Counted from the stretch's first letter, positions 7,788-15,726 are shown. The stretch: DNA of 28,976 nucleotides from an uncultured Muribaculaceae bacterium (GCA_910584525.1 CAJUAT010000035.1:1-28976), one strand, 5' to 3'. Translations and numbers: made by a program. The notes: generated by a model from the letters alone, not told the origin.

Positions 7788-8204
7788 ATGAACAATCCTA
7801 CCCTTGCCACATCCGTGGCCTCCAGAATATCCGAGCTTCGCGCCGGCAAACTCTCCTGCTCCCAATCCACATTGCTCGGGCTTACCGACGGGCTGGCTGA
7901 CAGCGAATACGGCAACAGATTCCCCGATACGGCCACGTTGCGCAAGGCAAGCGTCGGCTTCCGGGGAGGTATAGGCTGCACATATGGCGAAGGCACTTGT
8001 GGAGCGTTGTCGGGAGCCGTAATGGCACTGGGATTCCTCAGCGACAACGAAGGGAAAGCCACCCTGGCCACACAGGAGCTTTTCAACGCCTTCCAGCAGG
8101 AGTTCGGCAGCGTGAGCTGCGGCAAGATACGCGCCGTATACGGCGGCACCCATTGCACCGACTGCTGCCTGTTCGCCGCACGAAAAGCTCTCGAGCTGAT
8201 TTAG
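7788..8204 (+). CDS. C_GCAxxG_C_C family protein
   Basis: This 138-residue soluble protein matches the C_GCAxxG_C_C family (sometimes selenocysteine-containing elsewhere), whose function is unsettled but probably redox or metal related. Visible marks are SCSQS (Cys24), FRGGIGCTYGEGTCGALSGAVMALG (Cys64, Cys71) and the C-terminal cysteines at 111, 123, 126 and 127. There is no signal peptide and no in-frame TGA. The gene is 70 nt behind sdaA, and its leader shares repeats with that of sdaA, so the two are likely transcribed and handled together. A redox or iron-sulfur support role for the serine dehydratase is speculation from context. Confidence 0.87.
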   Translation: MNNPTLATSVASRISELRAGKLSCSQSTLLGLTDGLADSEYGNRFPDTATLRKASVGFRGGIGCTYGEGTCGALSGAVMALGFLSDNEGKATLATQELFNAFQQEFGSVSCGKIRAVYGGTHCTDCCLFAARKALELI

Positions 8205-8226
8205 AGGCAGTTCGGATTCCTCCAAT

Positions 8227-8257
8227 TTTGATAATTAAAAAATTTTTTGCATCTTTG
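8227..8257 (+). promoter_or_regulatory. Predicted Bacteroidota promoter for the 160-residue secreted protein
   Basis: TTTG at 8227-8230, then 19 nt, then CATCTTTG at 8250-8257 closely fits the TTTG / TAnnTTTG consensus of the Bacteroides primary sigma factor. The ATG follows at 8283, giving a leader of about 20 nt. Confidence 0.7.
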
Positions 8258-8282
8258 TGAAAAATTTATCAATATCACACAC

Positions 8283-8765
8283 ATGAAGAAAACTACCAGA
8301 CTGCTGACAGCTGTAGCCTCGGGATTAGCCTGCCTGACAATGACGGCGGCCAATCCCACCCCTGCGATAGTGATCAAAGGGAGCACCGGCGAGTCGGCAT
8401 ATGAAATCAACAAGGTGAAGAACATCACCTTCGAAGGGACGACCATGAAGGTCGATACCGGCGAGGCGACCACATCCTACGATGTGCTGTCGCTCAGCGG
8501 AATCACCTTCGACTTCAGCGGGATACCCAGCGGCATCGACGGCATCTCGGTGGGCGGTGACGAAGTGACAATATCCATGAACGGTGGAGTTCTCACAGCC
8601 ACGGCACCCGACGGCATCGCCGTGAACCTGGCCGTTTACTCCATCAACGGAGTGATGGTTCGCAAGGCTTCCGCCATGGCGCAGGTTGACATCGACCTCA
8701 ACGAACTTCCCAAAGGCGTATACATCATCAAGGCCAACAACAAAACCTTCTCTTACATGCGCTGA
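8283..8765 (+). CDS. Secreted protein with sorting-domain-like C-terminus, function unknown
   Basis: I start at the ATG of MKKTTRLLTAVASGLACLTMTAAN, a Sec signal lying about 26 nt behind a good promoter; an in-frame upstream start would overlap that promoter. The mature protein of about 137 residues begins AIVIKGSTGESAYEINKVKNITFEGTTMKV, a short beta module with a conserved I-x-x-ITF core that also occurs at the start of the next gene product. The C-terminal half (LAVYSINGVMV, then LPKGVYIIKANNKTFSYMR) resembles a type A sorting domain. No enzymatic motif is visible. It probably forms a pair with the downstream FISUMP protein, 109 nt away. Confidence 0.75.
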   Translation: MKKTTRLLTAVASGLACLTMTAANPTPAIVIKGSTGESAYEINKVKNITFEGTTMKVDTGEATTSYDVLSLSGITFDFSGIPSGIDGISVGGDEVTISMNGGVLTATAPDGIAVNLAVYSINGVMVRKASAMAQVDIDLNELPKGVYIIKANNKTFSYMR

Positions 8766-8874
8766 TACCGGTGTGGGATGAAAAGCTTCTCCGAAATACC
8801 GACAAGATTCAGAGCACCGACAAGAACCTGATCTGACAATCAGTTACCAAACAACAAACACAGAACAGAACACA

Positions 8875-9993
8875 ATGAAAAAACTTACCACCCTCAGCAT
8901 AATCCTGGCAACGGCCGCGGCAATCAACGCACAGACCGCCGAGTCGCCCAAAATGAACATCAACCTCAACAACGGGACCACCGTAGAGTACATCCTCTCC
9001 GACATCAAGGACATCACCTTCAGCGAGGGAAAGGTTGCGGAGCTTCCCGTGTCGTTCGCAGTACCCAACAGCTTCAACGACAGCTACGTACTGAAGATAA
9101 TGTCCGGCGGCAAGCAGGTTGCAGAGGTCGACAGAGAGTATGTCAAAGGAGCGGAGCGCGTCACAGTGGTATATCCGTGCGACGCCAACGGCAAAGCGAT
9201 TCTGACAAAAGGCATCATAGCGGGAACGGGCGCCACCGTATCGTGGGACGCCGCTACCAAGCTCCCCACAGTAGGCGAGGCTGCCACCGCCATCAACAAG
9301 TTCTATATTGTGGAAGGCGAACTCAAGACCGAGTATGTCGGCGACACCCAGGAGGGAACTGTGGTGCCTGACGTACTTTCCGACCGCCGCGGCACAGAGC
9401 TTCAGACCTACAAGCTCACGAAGATAGGCCTTCAGTACTGGACGGCCGAGAACCTCCGCGCCACCAAATACACAGACGGCACCGACATAATGGGCTATAC
9501 CGAGACACAGGCAACAGAATGGAACGACAGCAAGACCGGCTGCTATCTCATTGACAACGAGGCCGACTGGGTAAAGGTTGCCGGACTCCTTTACAACGGC
9601 TATGTAGCCACCGGCGACAAGACAGCTCCCGAGGGCTGGCGTGTGCCCACATGTGCCGACTACGCAGCCATGCGTACATCCGTAGGAGCCCGCACAGGCA
9701 ACCTTTACAAAGATGACATACCCGGCACATGGAGCGAAGGTGGCACAGGCAACAACAAGACCGGCTTCTCGGTAGTTGCCACAGGCTACTTCTCAAAGCC
9801 CACAGGTCTCGACAAGATGCTCACCGAGGCATATATATGGACCTCCGACCATGCCTATGACGCTCTCTCAAAGGCAGAGGCAGCCGATTACTTCCGCGTT
9901 ACGGCCACAGGTGCCAACGCCGTGTTCCCCACGAAAGGCCTGAACGGTCACAGCTACGCGTTCGGCCATAGCATCCGCCTCGTGCGCGAATGA
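8875..9993 (+). CDS. FISUMP domain-containing secreted protein
   Basis: The 372-residue product has a Sec signal (MKKLTTLSIILATAAAINAQ), then the module MNINLNNGTTVEYILSDIKDITFSEGK shared in outline with the upstream protein. The C-terminal half is a FISUMP domain (Fibrobacter succinogenes major paralogous domain): IGLQYWTAENLRATKYTDGT, then APEGWRVPTCADYAAM, GFSVVATGY and a final SIRLVRE. These domains are common in secreted Bacteroidota and Fibrobacter proteins; their job is not established. The leader is C/A-rich and nearly G-free. A strong terminator follows the gene. Confidence 0.88.
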   Translation: MKKLTTLSIILATAAAINAQTAESPKMNINLNNGTTVEYILSDIKDITFSEGKVAELPVSFAVPNSFNDSYVLKIMSGGKQVAEVDREYVKGAERVTVVYPCDANGKAILTKGIIAGTGATVSWDAATKLPTVGEAATAINKFYIVEGELKTEYVGDTQEGTVVPDVLSDRRGTELQTYKLTKIGLQYWTAENLRATKYTDGTDIMGYTETQATEWNDSKTGCYLIDNEADWVKVAGLLYNGYVATGDKTAPEGWRVPTCADYAAMRTSVGARTGNLYKDDIPGTWSEGGTGNNKTGFSVVATGYFSKPTGLDKMLTEAYIWTSDHAYDALSKAEAADYFRVTATGANAVFPTKGLNGHSYAFGHSIRLVRE

Positions 9994-10014
9994 TTATACG
10001 CAACCACATATGGC

Positions 10015-10047
10015 AAGAGCATGCCCCACGGCATGCTCTTCTTTTTT
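10015..10047 (+). terminator. Rho-independent terminator after the FISUMP gene
   Basis: AAGAGCATGCC (10015-10025) pairs perfectly with GGCATGCTCTT (10030-10040) around a CCAC loop, followed by CTTTTTT. It separates the rightward cluster from the convergent barrel gene ending at 10064. Confidence 0.92.
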
Positions 10048-10063
10048 CTTGACATCTTTTCTT

Positions 10064-11272
10064 CTATATCCTTATTCCGACGCCGAGGCAGAGGTTCTGA
10101 GGAAGCTTGAAGTCTGACAGCTGGTAGCCGGCGTTGATGTAGAACCGCGGATGCGGTGAAAGCTTAACCGAAAGCGCCTGGTAGAAAATCTTTTCACCGT
10201 CAGGCCTGAGCGCGTTGACACCAAGAGCCACGTTAACGGCGAAAAGTGGCATCGTGAGCTCGGCACAGCCCATCACTCCGAGACTCATCTGTTTGAATGC
10301 CGAAGAGGGGCACGTGTAATTGGTGATGATCTCACCCGGGGCATACTGTCCTATGGGCTCCACACCGGCACTCTCGTCGTAACGGAAGTCGAGCTGACCT
10401 CCCACGGCCACAAACCTGTTGCACTTCCACATAGGTCCGACCCTGATGCCGCTGACATTGAACGATCCTTCGTAGACGTTGTCCTGGTCGTGTCCCCCTT
10501 TGTTGAACTTCACCTTCTTGCGCTGTCCCGTGTAGGTGAGAATATCCACATACAGCCGACGGTCCTGAAGGTTTTCCTCAATCATCTCTCTGGTAGCGCC
10601 CTCAGGTTCCTTCCATTCATCGTGGGTATACGACACACCCATCGTGACACCCGTCATGTTGATACCCTGGTTTGGCTGCCGGGTGTTGGCATTGGAATAG
10701 TGCATCACCGACCAGCCGCAGTTGAACTGCCAATGCTTGTCGAACTGATAGTTCACCTTGATACCCACATTCATGTGGGCAGTGATACGGGTGCTGACGG
10801 CCGTGTTGTAGGGACTGGTAACGGGATTGTAAATATGCTGCCATCCCATAGCGGCACCGAACTGCCATTCATAACCGAGGGTAACCTTCGGCGTGAGCCA
10901 GGCGAAAGGCATACCCTGGTATACGTACAGCGACACCGGGGTGCCGAGCTTTCCGGGATTATAGAATGTGCGTACGTCCACACCGATTCCCTGATACAGC
11001 CCTTTGTATAGCCTGCCCGTAAGCGACTTAGGGTTATAGCTGAAATCCCCCTGGAGATGCACGCCGAAAGCGGCTCCTATCATCTTGCCTCCCGGATACT
11101 CTCCCTTGAGGTAGGCGTTTGTGGGGACCACCGCATCGCCTCCCAGCGACATTCCCACCCGCCAGTTCATGTCCTTCATCTTGGACGGCAACGTATCCGT
11201 CTGTGCGTGCATCATGCCGACGCCCGCCGCAAACGCCACTACAACTGCTGACAGTTTTTTCACTCTATTCAC
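10064..11272 (-). CDS. PagL-like acyloxyacyl hydrolase (lipid A 3-O-deacylase-type outer-membrane barrel)
   Basis: The 402-residue protein has a Sec signal (KKLSAVVVAFAAGVGMMHAQ) and ends in a barrel-type strand, NLCLGVGIRI. Residues 187-213 read GWSVMHYSNANTRQPNQGINMTGVTMG, matching the active-site strand of PagL-type acyloxyacyl hydrolases. There His191 and Ser193 (H-x-S-N) are the expected catalytic pair, preceded by a YEWQFGAAMGWQHIYNP strand. PagL enzymes remove the 3-O-linked acyl chain of lipid A in the outer membrane. The protein is about twice the length of classical PagL, with an extra C-terminal half. The annotated start is GTG at 11272; a GTG three codons later at 11263 is equally possible. 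It is transcribed alone from its own promoter. Confidence 0.75.
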   Translation of the reverse strand: MNRVKKLSAVVVAFAAGVGMMHAQTDTLPSKMKDMNWRVGMSLGGDAVVPTNAYLKGEYPGGKMIGAAFGVHLQGDFSYNPKSLTGRLYKGLYQGIGVDVRTFYNPGKLGTPVSLYVYQGMPFAWLTPKVTLGYEWQFGAAMGWQHIYNPVTSPYNTAVSTRITAHMNVGIKVNYQFDKHWQFNCGWSVMHYSNANTRQPNQGINMTGVTMGVSYTHDEWKEPEGATREMIEENLQDRRLYVDILTYTGQRKKVKFNKGGHDQDNVYEGSFNVSGIRVGPMWKCNRFVAVGGQLDFRYDESAGVEPIGQYAPGEIITNYTCPSSAFKQMSLGVMGCAELTMPLFAVNVALGVNALRPDGEKIFYQALSVKLSPHPRFYINAGYQLSDFKLPQNLCLGVGIRI

Positions 11273-11328
11273 TGATTACCGGGGTTGATGGTTATCATAT
11301 TGCCACCATGGCCTTTTCTATCGAGGTG

Positions 11329-11359
11329 CAAAATTAGAGAATGTTTTTAACATATGCAA
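11329..11359 (-). promoter_or_regulatory. Predicted promoter of the PagL-like gene
   Basis: On the reverse strand TTG (11359-11357) is followed after 20 nt by TAATTTTG (11336-11329), a perfect TAnnTTTG box. The leader to the GTG start is about 50 nt. Confidence 0.75.
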
Positions 11360-11394
11360 CTTCAAGGGATAATCCCACAATCCCCTGAATGAAC

Positions 11395-14025
11395 TTACAA
11401 CTTGCCGAGCCTGTCAATCAGCTCAGGCAATGTAATTGCTCCATCGAGACTGCAGTTGTGGTCGAAGACCATATAGTAGCGGAATTTCTTGCCGCTATCG
11501 GTTTCCCATGCCTTGCCGAGACGCAGTTTCTCCTCGCTGTCCGAATTGTCGCGGTCATCTCCCTTTGTTTCGATCAATACGGTTATTCCCGATTTCAACC
11601 TTACAATGAAGTCGGGATAATGATTGATGTTGCCGTTGATGTAGAATCCTTTTCCTCTTTCAAGATTGCGGTGCCAGAACTCGACATTGCACAATGCCGA
11701 CACCTGTCGGATGACTTCCGCCTCAAAATCGTTGAACGCTCCTTCTTCAGTATAGAGCGATTTGGAAATGGAATGACGGTCAACCGGTGCCGTATTGATA
11801 GCCATAGGAAGTTTATGGGCTTCCCGCGTCCTTATTTCGTCTATGTCGCGCAGCTTGTCGAATTGTGCTGCGGCATATGCCGAGAGCAGCCTGCGGATTT
11901 TCTCGCGGAACAGCTCGATTGTAGAGCCGAGGTTATCAGTCAACTGGCTCAGTTTCTCCGAGTCGAGATTGGCGATTACATCCTTGATATATTGCACAAG
12001 CATAGGCTGCGTGATACAGTCGAGACCCGATAGCGACGAAGCAATCTTTGCCGACAACTGGCTGATTTTCCCCTCCGGGGCAAGAGTGGATATATAACTC
12101 TTGAACGCATCCATCTGTCGGGCATTGAGTAGCCATGACTTCGGCACGAACTCATTTTCATTCCTTTGTTCAAGGTCAATTCTTACTGCGGTTGACGCTG
12201 CCCAGTTCCATTGGATATTCTTGTCCTGCCTGCTGATGTCAAAGCCCCGATACAGATGTTCCTTTTCAAGTTTGACCCACACATATTCATCGGTTGTCTC
12301 ATCAAACAGCACTCTGTTGGTCAGTTTCTGTCGAATTTCAAAAACCGGAAGTCTTACCGAAGATGCAATTTCCTCAAAATGACCCTTTACTTTCGCTTCA
12401 TTTACAGCTTTTGCCTTGACAGGGATTGTCACAGGCAGGTCAACCTTTGCCTCGTCCTCCATCTTTTGCGTGAAGTCCTTGTTTTGCCGGGAAGCCGCGC
12501 TCAGAATCTCGGCAATGGTCTCCGGCTGTTTCTTCTCGTCGGCTGTATTGGCCAGTATCTCCTTTGCCGCCACCACGTCAACCATATCGGCCGGGTCAAA
12601 TTCACGTTCATTGGCTTCAACCGTTTTATATTTGTAAGAATCAAACAGTGTAGGCTGTTTTGCCGATGAATAAGAAGGCATCACATTTGTCTGCTCAGTC
12701 ACGACAGCGCGATAATCCTTCGCACTGAAGCCTGAGTTTTGCAGTCCGTCGATAATCCCGGTGATTGTCTGCTCGAAATCATTTGATGACGTGAGCACAT
12801 ATCCCATATTCAGGAACTCGCAGTCACTCTCCTTAGTGTAAGGCAACCGCAATATGCGTCCCAATATCTGCTCCACATCGACCTTCGAAGTTCTGTTGGC
12901 AAGCGAGGCAAGTATATAGGCAAACGGGCAGTCCCAGCCCTCTTTGAGCGCATTGACCGTGATGATATATCTTACCGGGCAGTTTCGGCCCATAAGGTCG
13001 ATGCCTTTAAGCTCGTCCTTTTCGGCAGTCTTGATTTTTATCTGTTCCGCCGGAATACCCATCTCCACGAGATTATCCTTTATCTTGTCAAAGGTCTCGC
13101 TGTCGTCAGAAGTTCTCGGCTGAGCCTGAAACAGCACTATCGGGCGTATATACCTGCCACCCTTCCGCTGTGCCTCTACTGCCTGTTGCTCCAAGTTGTT
13201 TCGCAACTGGATAGCATTGAGTATCAGATCTGTCTTGTTCCGTTGGTTGTAGACGATAACAGGAAGTTTGACCATGTGCTCGTCTTTCAGTTGCTTAGCA
13301 TCCACGAAGGAGATTACATTGCTCGTCTCGCGTGGCGTGGCTGTCAGTTCAAGGATGAACGAGGGGTTTATGTCGCGCAGCGTCTCCGTGCGGAGATTGC
13401 TACGGAAGTTATGGCTTTCATCAATTATCACAACCGGATTTAGGGCGGCCAGCACATCCATCAGAGAGTCCTGGCCGAACTCGGCAAGTTCGGAATTTTC
13501 GCGTCGTACACGCCTTGATTCCTTGTCGGTGGCGGCAAATGAATCGATACTCAATACGGCGATTGTAAGCTGTTCGTTGACTGTAACCGGGTCAAAGCCT
13601 TTGGCGTTGAGCAATTCTTCCTTGTCATATACCCCGACGGCTCCATTGAAAAGAGCGTCTATTCTCCGGCGATAGGGATCGGCAGAGTCTTTGAGCCTTC
13701 GCACAGTCTGCTGGAGAATAGGGTCGCTCGGCACGAACCATACCACTACTTTAGGTTTATCGACCTCTAATGTCGAGAACAATTTTTCAAGGGCATTGCA
13801 GGCTATGAATGTCTTGCCACCGGCTGTAGGCACTTTCACCGTCACACGCGGCACGCCGGCTATGCTGCTCTGATATGGCCGCAGGTCTGTGCCCTCGGCT
13901 ACTTCCACACCTTTATGCTGCCAGAAACTTCGGAATGCCCTTGGGATATTCCGAGTTTCATTACACCTGTCGATGAACGCCTCTATGTCGCGGAGAACCT
14001 GCCGCTGGTATCTTTTCAGTTCCAT
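11395..14025 (-). CDS. res: Type III restriction endonuclease, Res subunit
   Basis: This 876-residue protein is the helicase-nuclease subunit of a type III restriction-modification system; with Mod it translocates or slides on DNA and cuts near unmodified asymmetric sites. Motifs appear in the expected order: Walker A PTAGGKT at 66-72, DESH at 202-205, LTATP at 227-231, then ALKEGWDCPFAYILASLA and QILGRILRLPY in the second helicase domain. The C-terminal PD-(D/E)xK nuclease is visible as YPDF (Asp805) and ETK (Glu819, Lys821). It looks full length. Unusually it does not follow mod directly: about 2.5 kb with four genes lies between them. It has its own promoter with only about 7 nt before the ATG. 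Confidence 0.94.
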   Translation of the reverse strand: MELKRYQRQVLRDIEAFIDRCNETRNIPRAFRSFWQHKGVEVAEGTDLRPYQSSIAGVPRVTVKVPTAGGKTFIACNALEKLFSTLEVDKPKVVVWFVPSDPILQQTVRRLKDSADPYRRRIDALFNGAVGVYDKEELLNAKGFDPVTVNEQLTIAVLSIDSFAATDKESRRVRRENSELAEFGQDSLMDVLAALNPVVIIDESHNFRSNLRTETLRDINPSFILELTATPRETSNVISFVDAKQLKDEHMVKLPVIVYNQRNKTDLILNAIQLRNNLEQQAVEAQRKGGRYIRPIVLFQAQPRTSDDSETFDKIKDNLVEMGIPAEQIKIKTAEKDELKGIDLMGRNCPVRYIITVNALKEGWDCPFAYILASLANRTSKVDVEQILGRILRLPYTKESDCEFLNMGYVLTSSNDFEQTITGIIDGLQNSGFSAKDYRAVVTEQTNVMPSYSSAKQPTLFDSYKYKTVEANEREFDPADMVDVVAAKEILANTADEKKQPETIAEILSAASRQNKDFTQKMEDEAKVDLPVTIPVKAKAVNEAKVKGHFEEIASSVRLPVFEIRQKLTNRVLFDETTDEYVWVKLEKEHLYRGFDISRQDKNIQWNWAASTAVRIDLEQRNENEFVPKSWLLNARQMDAFKSYISTLAPEGKISQLSAKIASSLSGLDCITQPMLVQYIKDVIANLDSEKLSQLTDNLGSTIELFREKIRRLLSAYAAAQFDKLRDIDEIRTREAHKLPMAINTAPVDRHSISKSLYTEEGAFNDFEAEVIRQVSALCNVEFWHRNLERGKGFYINGNINHYPDFIVRLKSGITVLIETKGDDRDNSDSEEKLRLGKAWETDSGKKFRYYMVFDHNCSLDGAITLPELIDRLGKL

Positions 14026-14032
14026 CAGAATG

Positions 14033-14064
14033 CAAAATTATAAAACTCACCGCTGAAAATCAAC
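14033..14064 (-). promoter_or_regulatory. Near-leaderless promoter of res
   Basis: On the reverse strand GTTG (14064-14061) is followed after 20 nt by TAATTTTG (14040-14033), a close fit to the Bacteroidota consensus. Only 7 nt separate the -7 box from the res ATG at 14025, so transcription should start at or just before the start codon. Confidence 0.75.
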
Positions 14065-14065
14065 A

Positions 14066-14089
14066 ATTTTGCTCAATATTTAGCAAAAT
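14066..14089. promoter_or_regulatory. 8-bp inverted repeat between the 146-residue gene and res
   Basis: ATTTTGCT (14066-14073) and AGCAAAAT (14082-14089) form a perfect inverted repeat around an 8-nt AT-rich loop. It begins just after the stop of the upstream gene and ends against the -33 box of res. It may be a weak terminator of the trio or an operator for res. Confidence 0.5.
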
Positions 14090-14091
14090 CT

Positions 14092-14532
14092 CTATGGCCT
14101 GAGTTTTGCTTTTGGATTCGCTTTTTTGATGAGCTCTCCATAACGTTCCATTTCCTCGTTAGACATATATCTGGCCTTATTGCTCACCCTCATCCATGAT
14201 CCGTCACTTTTCTGTTTGAATGATTGTACATGAACAACGCCCGCCTCAAACTTTTCTCCATTTTTATTGGTATGTGAATGATCCCAGTCAAAGTCGCATA
14301 CGGGTTTTCTATCTTTGTAAATGCGTGCCTGTATTATCTCTCCCTTTTGATTTCGCTTGAAGTATACCTCACTTGTATTAGAGAAGATAGGTAGTCCGTC
14401 ATAAGAACTGCCTTCAATTTTATCCACCACCTTACCTTCTACTCCATTTGCAGCTACGATTGTATCTCCTTGCTGGATGTAAAGATACGAGGAGAATCCC
14501 CCGCTCTCGATGTATTCTCTTTGCTGTCCCAT
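14092..14532 (-). CDS. Unknown protein with Asp/His-rich motif, third gene of the DUF4417 trio
   Basis: I do not recognise this 146-residue soluble protein. I use the ATG at 14532; a TTG two codons upstream would overlap the previous stop codon. The N-terminal half is beta-rich (YLYIQQGDTIVAANGVEGKV). The centre holds VCDFDWDHSHTNKNGEKF with Asp80, Asp82, Asp84, His85 and His87, then GVVHVQSF with His101, a cluster that could bind metal or be catalytic. The C-terminus ends in a short helix rich in Lys and Pro. There is no signal peptide or membrane segment. The gene lies 2 nt behind the 133-residue gene, so the two are translationally coupled, and the coding region looks AT-richer than the flanking chromosome. 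A small toxin or nuclease-like domain is conceivable but not shown. Confidence 0.7.
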   Translation of the reverse strand: MGQQREYIESGGFSSYLYIQQGDTIVAANGVEGKVVDKIEGSSYDGLPIFSNTSEVYFKRNQKGEIIQARIYKDRKPVCDFDWDHSHTNKNGEKFEAGVVHVQSFKQKSDGSWMRVSNKARYMSNEEMERYGELIKKANPKAKLRP

Positions 14533-14534
14533 GC

Positions 14535-14936
14535 TCAATTATAGTCGTTGTTTGCATCATAACGTATTCCCATGTAATCTCTTTCCCGTAGCCATCCCTG
14601 TAATGTAATATGCCGGCTCAGATAGCGATACATGTCTTGTTCAAGGGCAAGAAAGATTCCCGCGTACTCTTGGGGAACGCTCTTTTCTTCCGGCTTCGAG
14701 AGATTTTTTCCTATCAGGAAATCATCCGTCCCAACACGTAAGATAAATATACCGTCTTCGTTGTCTGATTCATTCATCAAGACATCATTGCTTGCAGCCG
14801 TCTCATGAAGAATTTTAAAACGTAGTTTATCAAAGAAAATTTGCTCATTTGTCGAGATGGCATTTTTTATAGCCGTTTCGAACTCTTCAGGAGTATCAGA
14901 CAGGCCTTCCCACTCCTCTTTTTCTCGTTTTCTCAT
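14535..14936 (-). CDS. Unknown 133-residue protein, second gene of the DUF4417 trio
   Basis: This small acidic, soluble protein matches no family I know. It begins with a charged helix (MRKREKEEWEGL), continues with DTPEEFETAIKNAIS and a beta-rich centre (GIFILRVGTDDFLIGKNL), and ends with a probable helix (YAGIFLALEQDMYRYLSRH) and an aromatic tail. No signal peptide, membrane segment or cysteine motif is present. Its ATG overlaps the stop of the DUF4417 gene by ATGA, and its stop is 2 nt before the next ATG. That tight coupling suggests the products are needed in fixed ratio. It might be a partner or immunity protein of the following gene; this is inference. Confidence 0.72.
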   Translation of the reverse strand: MRKREKEEWEGLSDTPEEFETAIKNAISTNEQIFFDKLRFKILHETAASNDVLMNESDNEDGIFILRVGTDDFLIGKNLSKPEEKSVPQEYAGIFLALEQDMYRYLSRHITLQGWLRERDYMGIRYDANNDYN

Positions 14937-15691
14937 AATTTACGTAGTTTTGTGATGAAACTTGGTTTGACAATCACAGGTACTCCAGGATCAAAATCAA
15001 GAGGAGCCCCGAACACCAAGAGTCCTATAGGGTGTTTCCTTTCTACAAGTCTCTCTATTGCATATTTGAAAAGTCGTTGTTCGCTACGATTCCCGATTCT
15101 CTGATGCCCGACAGCTGTCCAACTATTGTTGGCGAGGCCGTCAAAGGCATAGGTATCACAACTTTCGGCATTTCCCCATGAAGCTGTTTGAATCGTGGCG
15201 GCTCCGTTGTTTTGCCAGAATCTCTGGATTACCCTTGAATGCCTCGATTGCTCAATATTGTCACAGAGATATCCGTCAACCCAAAGCGTGTAGTCAGGAG
15301 CCACCGCTACCATATATCGCTTGACTTTCCCGAGAGCCTTTATTGGAGAAGTCCATGTCGATTTAAACCTGTAATCATCTATATTGCAATACACACCCTG
15401 ATTTACTGATTGATTTTCGACCTTCTCACTATAAGGAATGAAAACATCGGGAATATCGCCTATGTAAGGCTCTACTACAGGTAACTGGAATCTTCCTTCC
15501 ACCGGAGTATCGGACGGCAGCAAATGCTTGTTGAGAATTCTCATCTTTATTCTTTGCGCTTCCGATGCTTTCATATAGCATTCATTAAGAATCAGATTTG
15601 TCTCAACTGCTTCCTGGGTTTTGTCTGTCCCAGGGAGAATCCCGAAATCTTCGTCTTGAAACAAAGATGGTATTGATATTTGCTTTTTCAT
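14933..15691 (-). CDS. DUF4417 domain-containing protein
   Basis: The 252-residue product carries a DUF4417 domain over roughly residues 70-245. Visible family marks are the PDVFIPYSE segment, YMVAVAPDYTLWVDG, SRVIQRFWQNNGAATIQTASWG, YAFDGLANNSWTAVG and the late hydrophobic strand IGLLVFGAP. DUF4417 proteins occur in phages, integrative elements and host-defence neighbourhoods, and their activity is unknown. The first 70 residues (SIPSLFQDEDFGILPG) are an extra N-terminal part. It heads a three-gene coupled cassette lying between mod and res, with its own TAnnTTTG box 4 nt before the ATG and three phased dyads upstream. A link to restriction or phage response is inferred from position only. 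Confidence 0.82.
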   Translation of the reverse strand: MKKQISIPSLFQDEDFGILPGTDKTQEAVETNLILNECYMKASEAQRIKMRILNKHLLPSDTPVEGRFQLPVVEPYIGDIPDVFIPYSEKVENQSVNQGVYCNIDDYRFKSTWTSPIKALGKVKRYMVAVAPDYTLWVDGYLCDNIEQSRHSRVIQRFWQNNGAATIQTASWGNAESCDTYAFDGLANNSWTAVGHQRIGNRSEQRLFKYAIERLVERKHPIGLLVFGAPLDFDPGVPVIVKPSFITKLRKL

Positions 15692-15695
15692 GTCG

Positions 15696-15703
15696 CAAAG
15701 TTA
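15696..15703 (-). promoter_or_regulatory. -7 box of the DUF4417 operon, near-leaderless
   Basis: The reverse strand reads TAACTTTG followed by CGAC and the ATG. This is a perfect TAnnTTTG box only 4 nt from the start codon, implying a leaderless or almost leaderless mRNA. No TTTG is found at the -33 position, so activation by a regulator is plausible. Confidence 0.6.
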
Positions 15704-15726
15704 GCGACGAAATTCCTGATGGCTGG

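Noticed and set aside
7295..8225. Reverse-strand open frames opposite sdaA and the C_GCAxxG_C_C gene
   Set aside because: The forward genes are clear family members; the reverse products are low-complexity shadows without recognisable domains.
14530..14538. TTG start at 14538 for the 146-residue gene
   Set aside because: An ATG two codons downstream is better and still leaves only 2 nt from the upstream stop.
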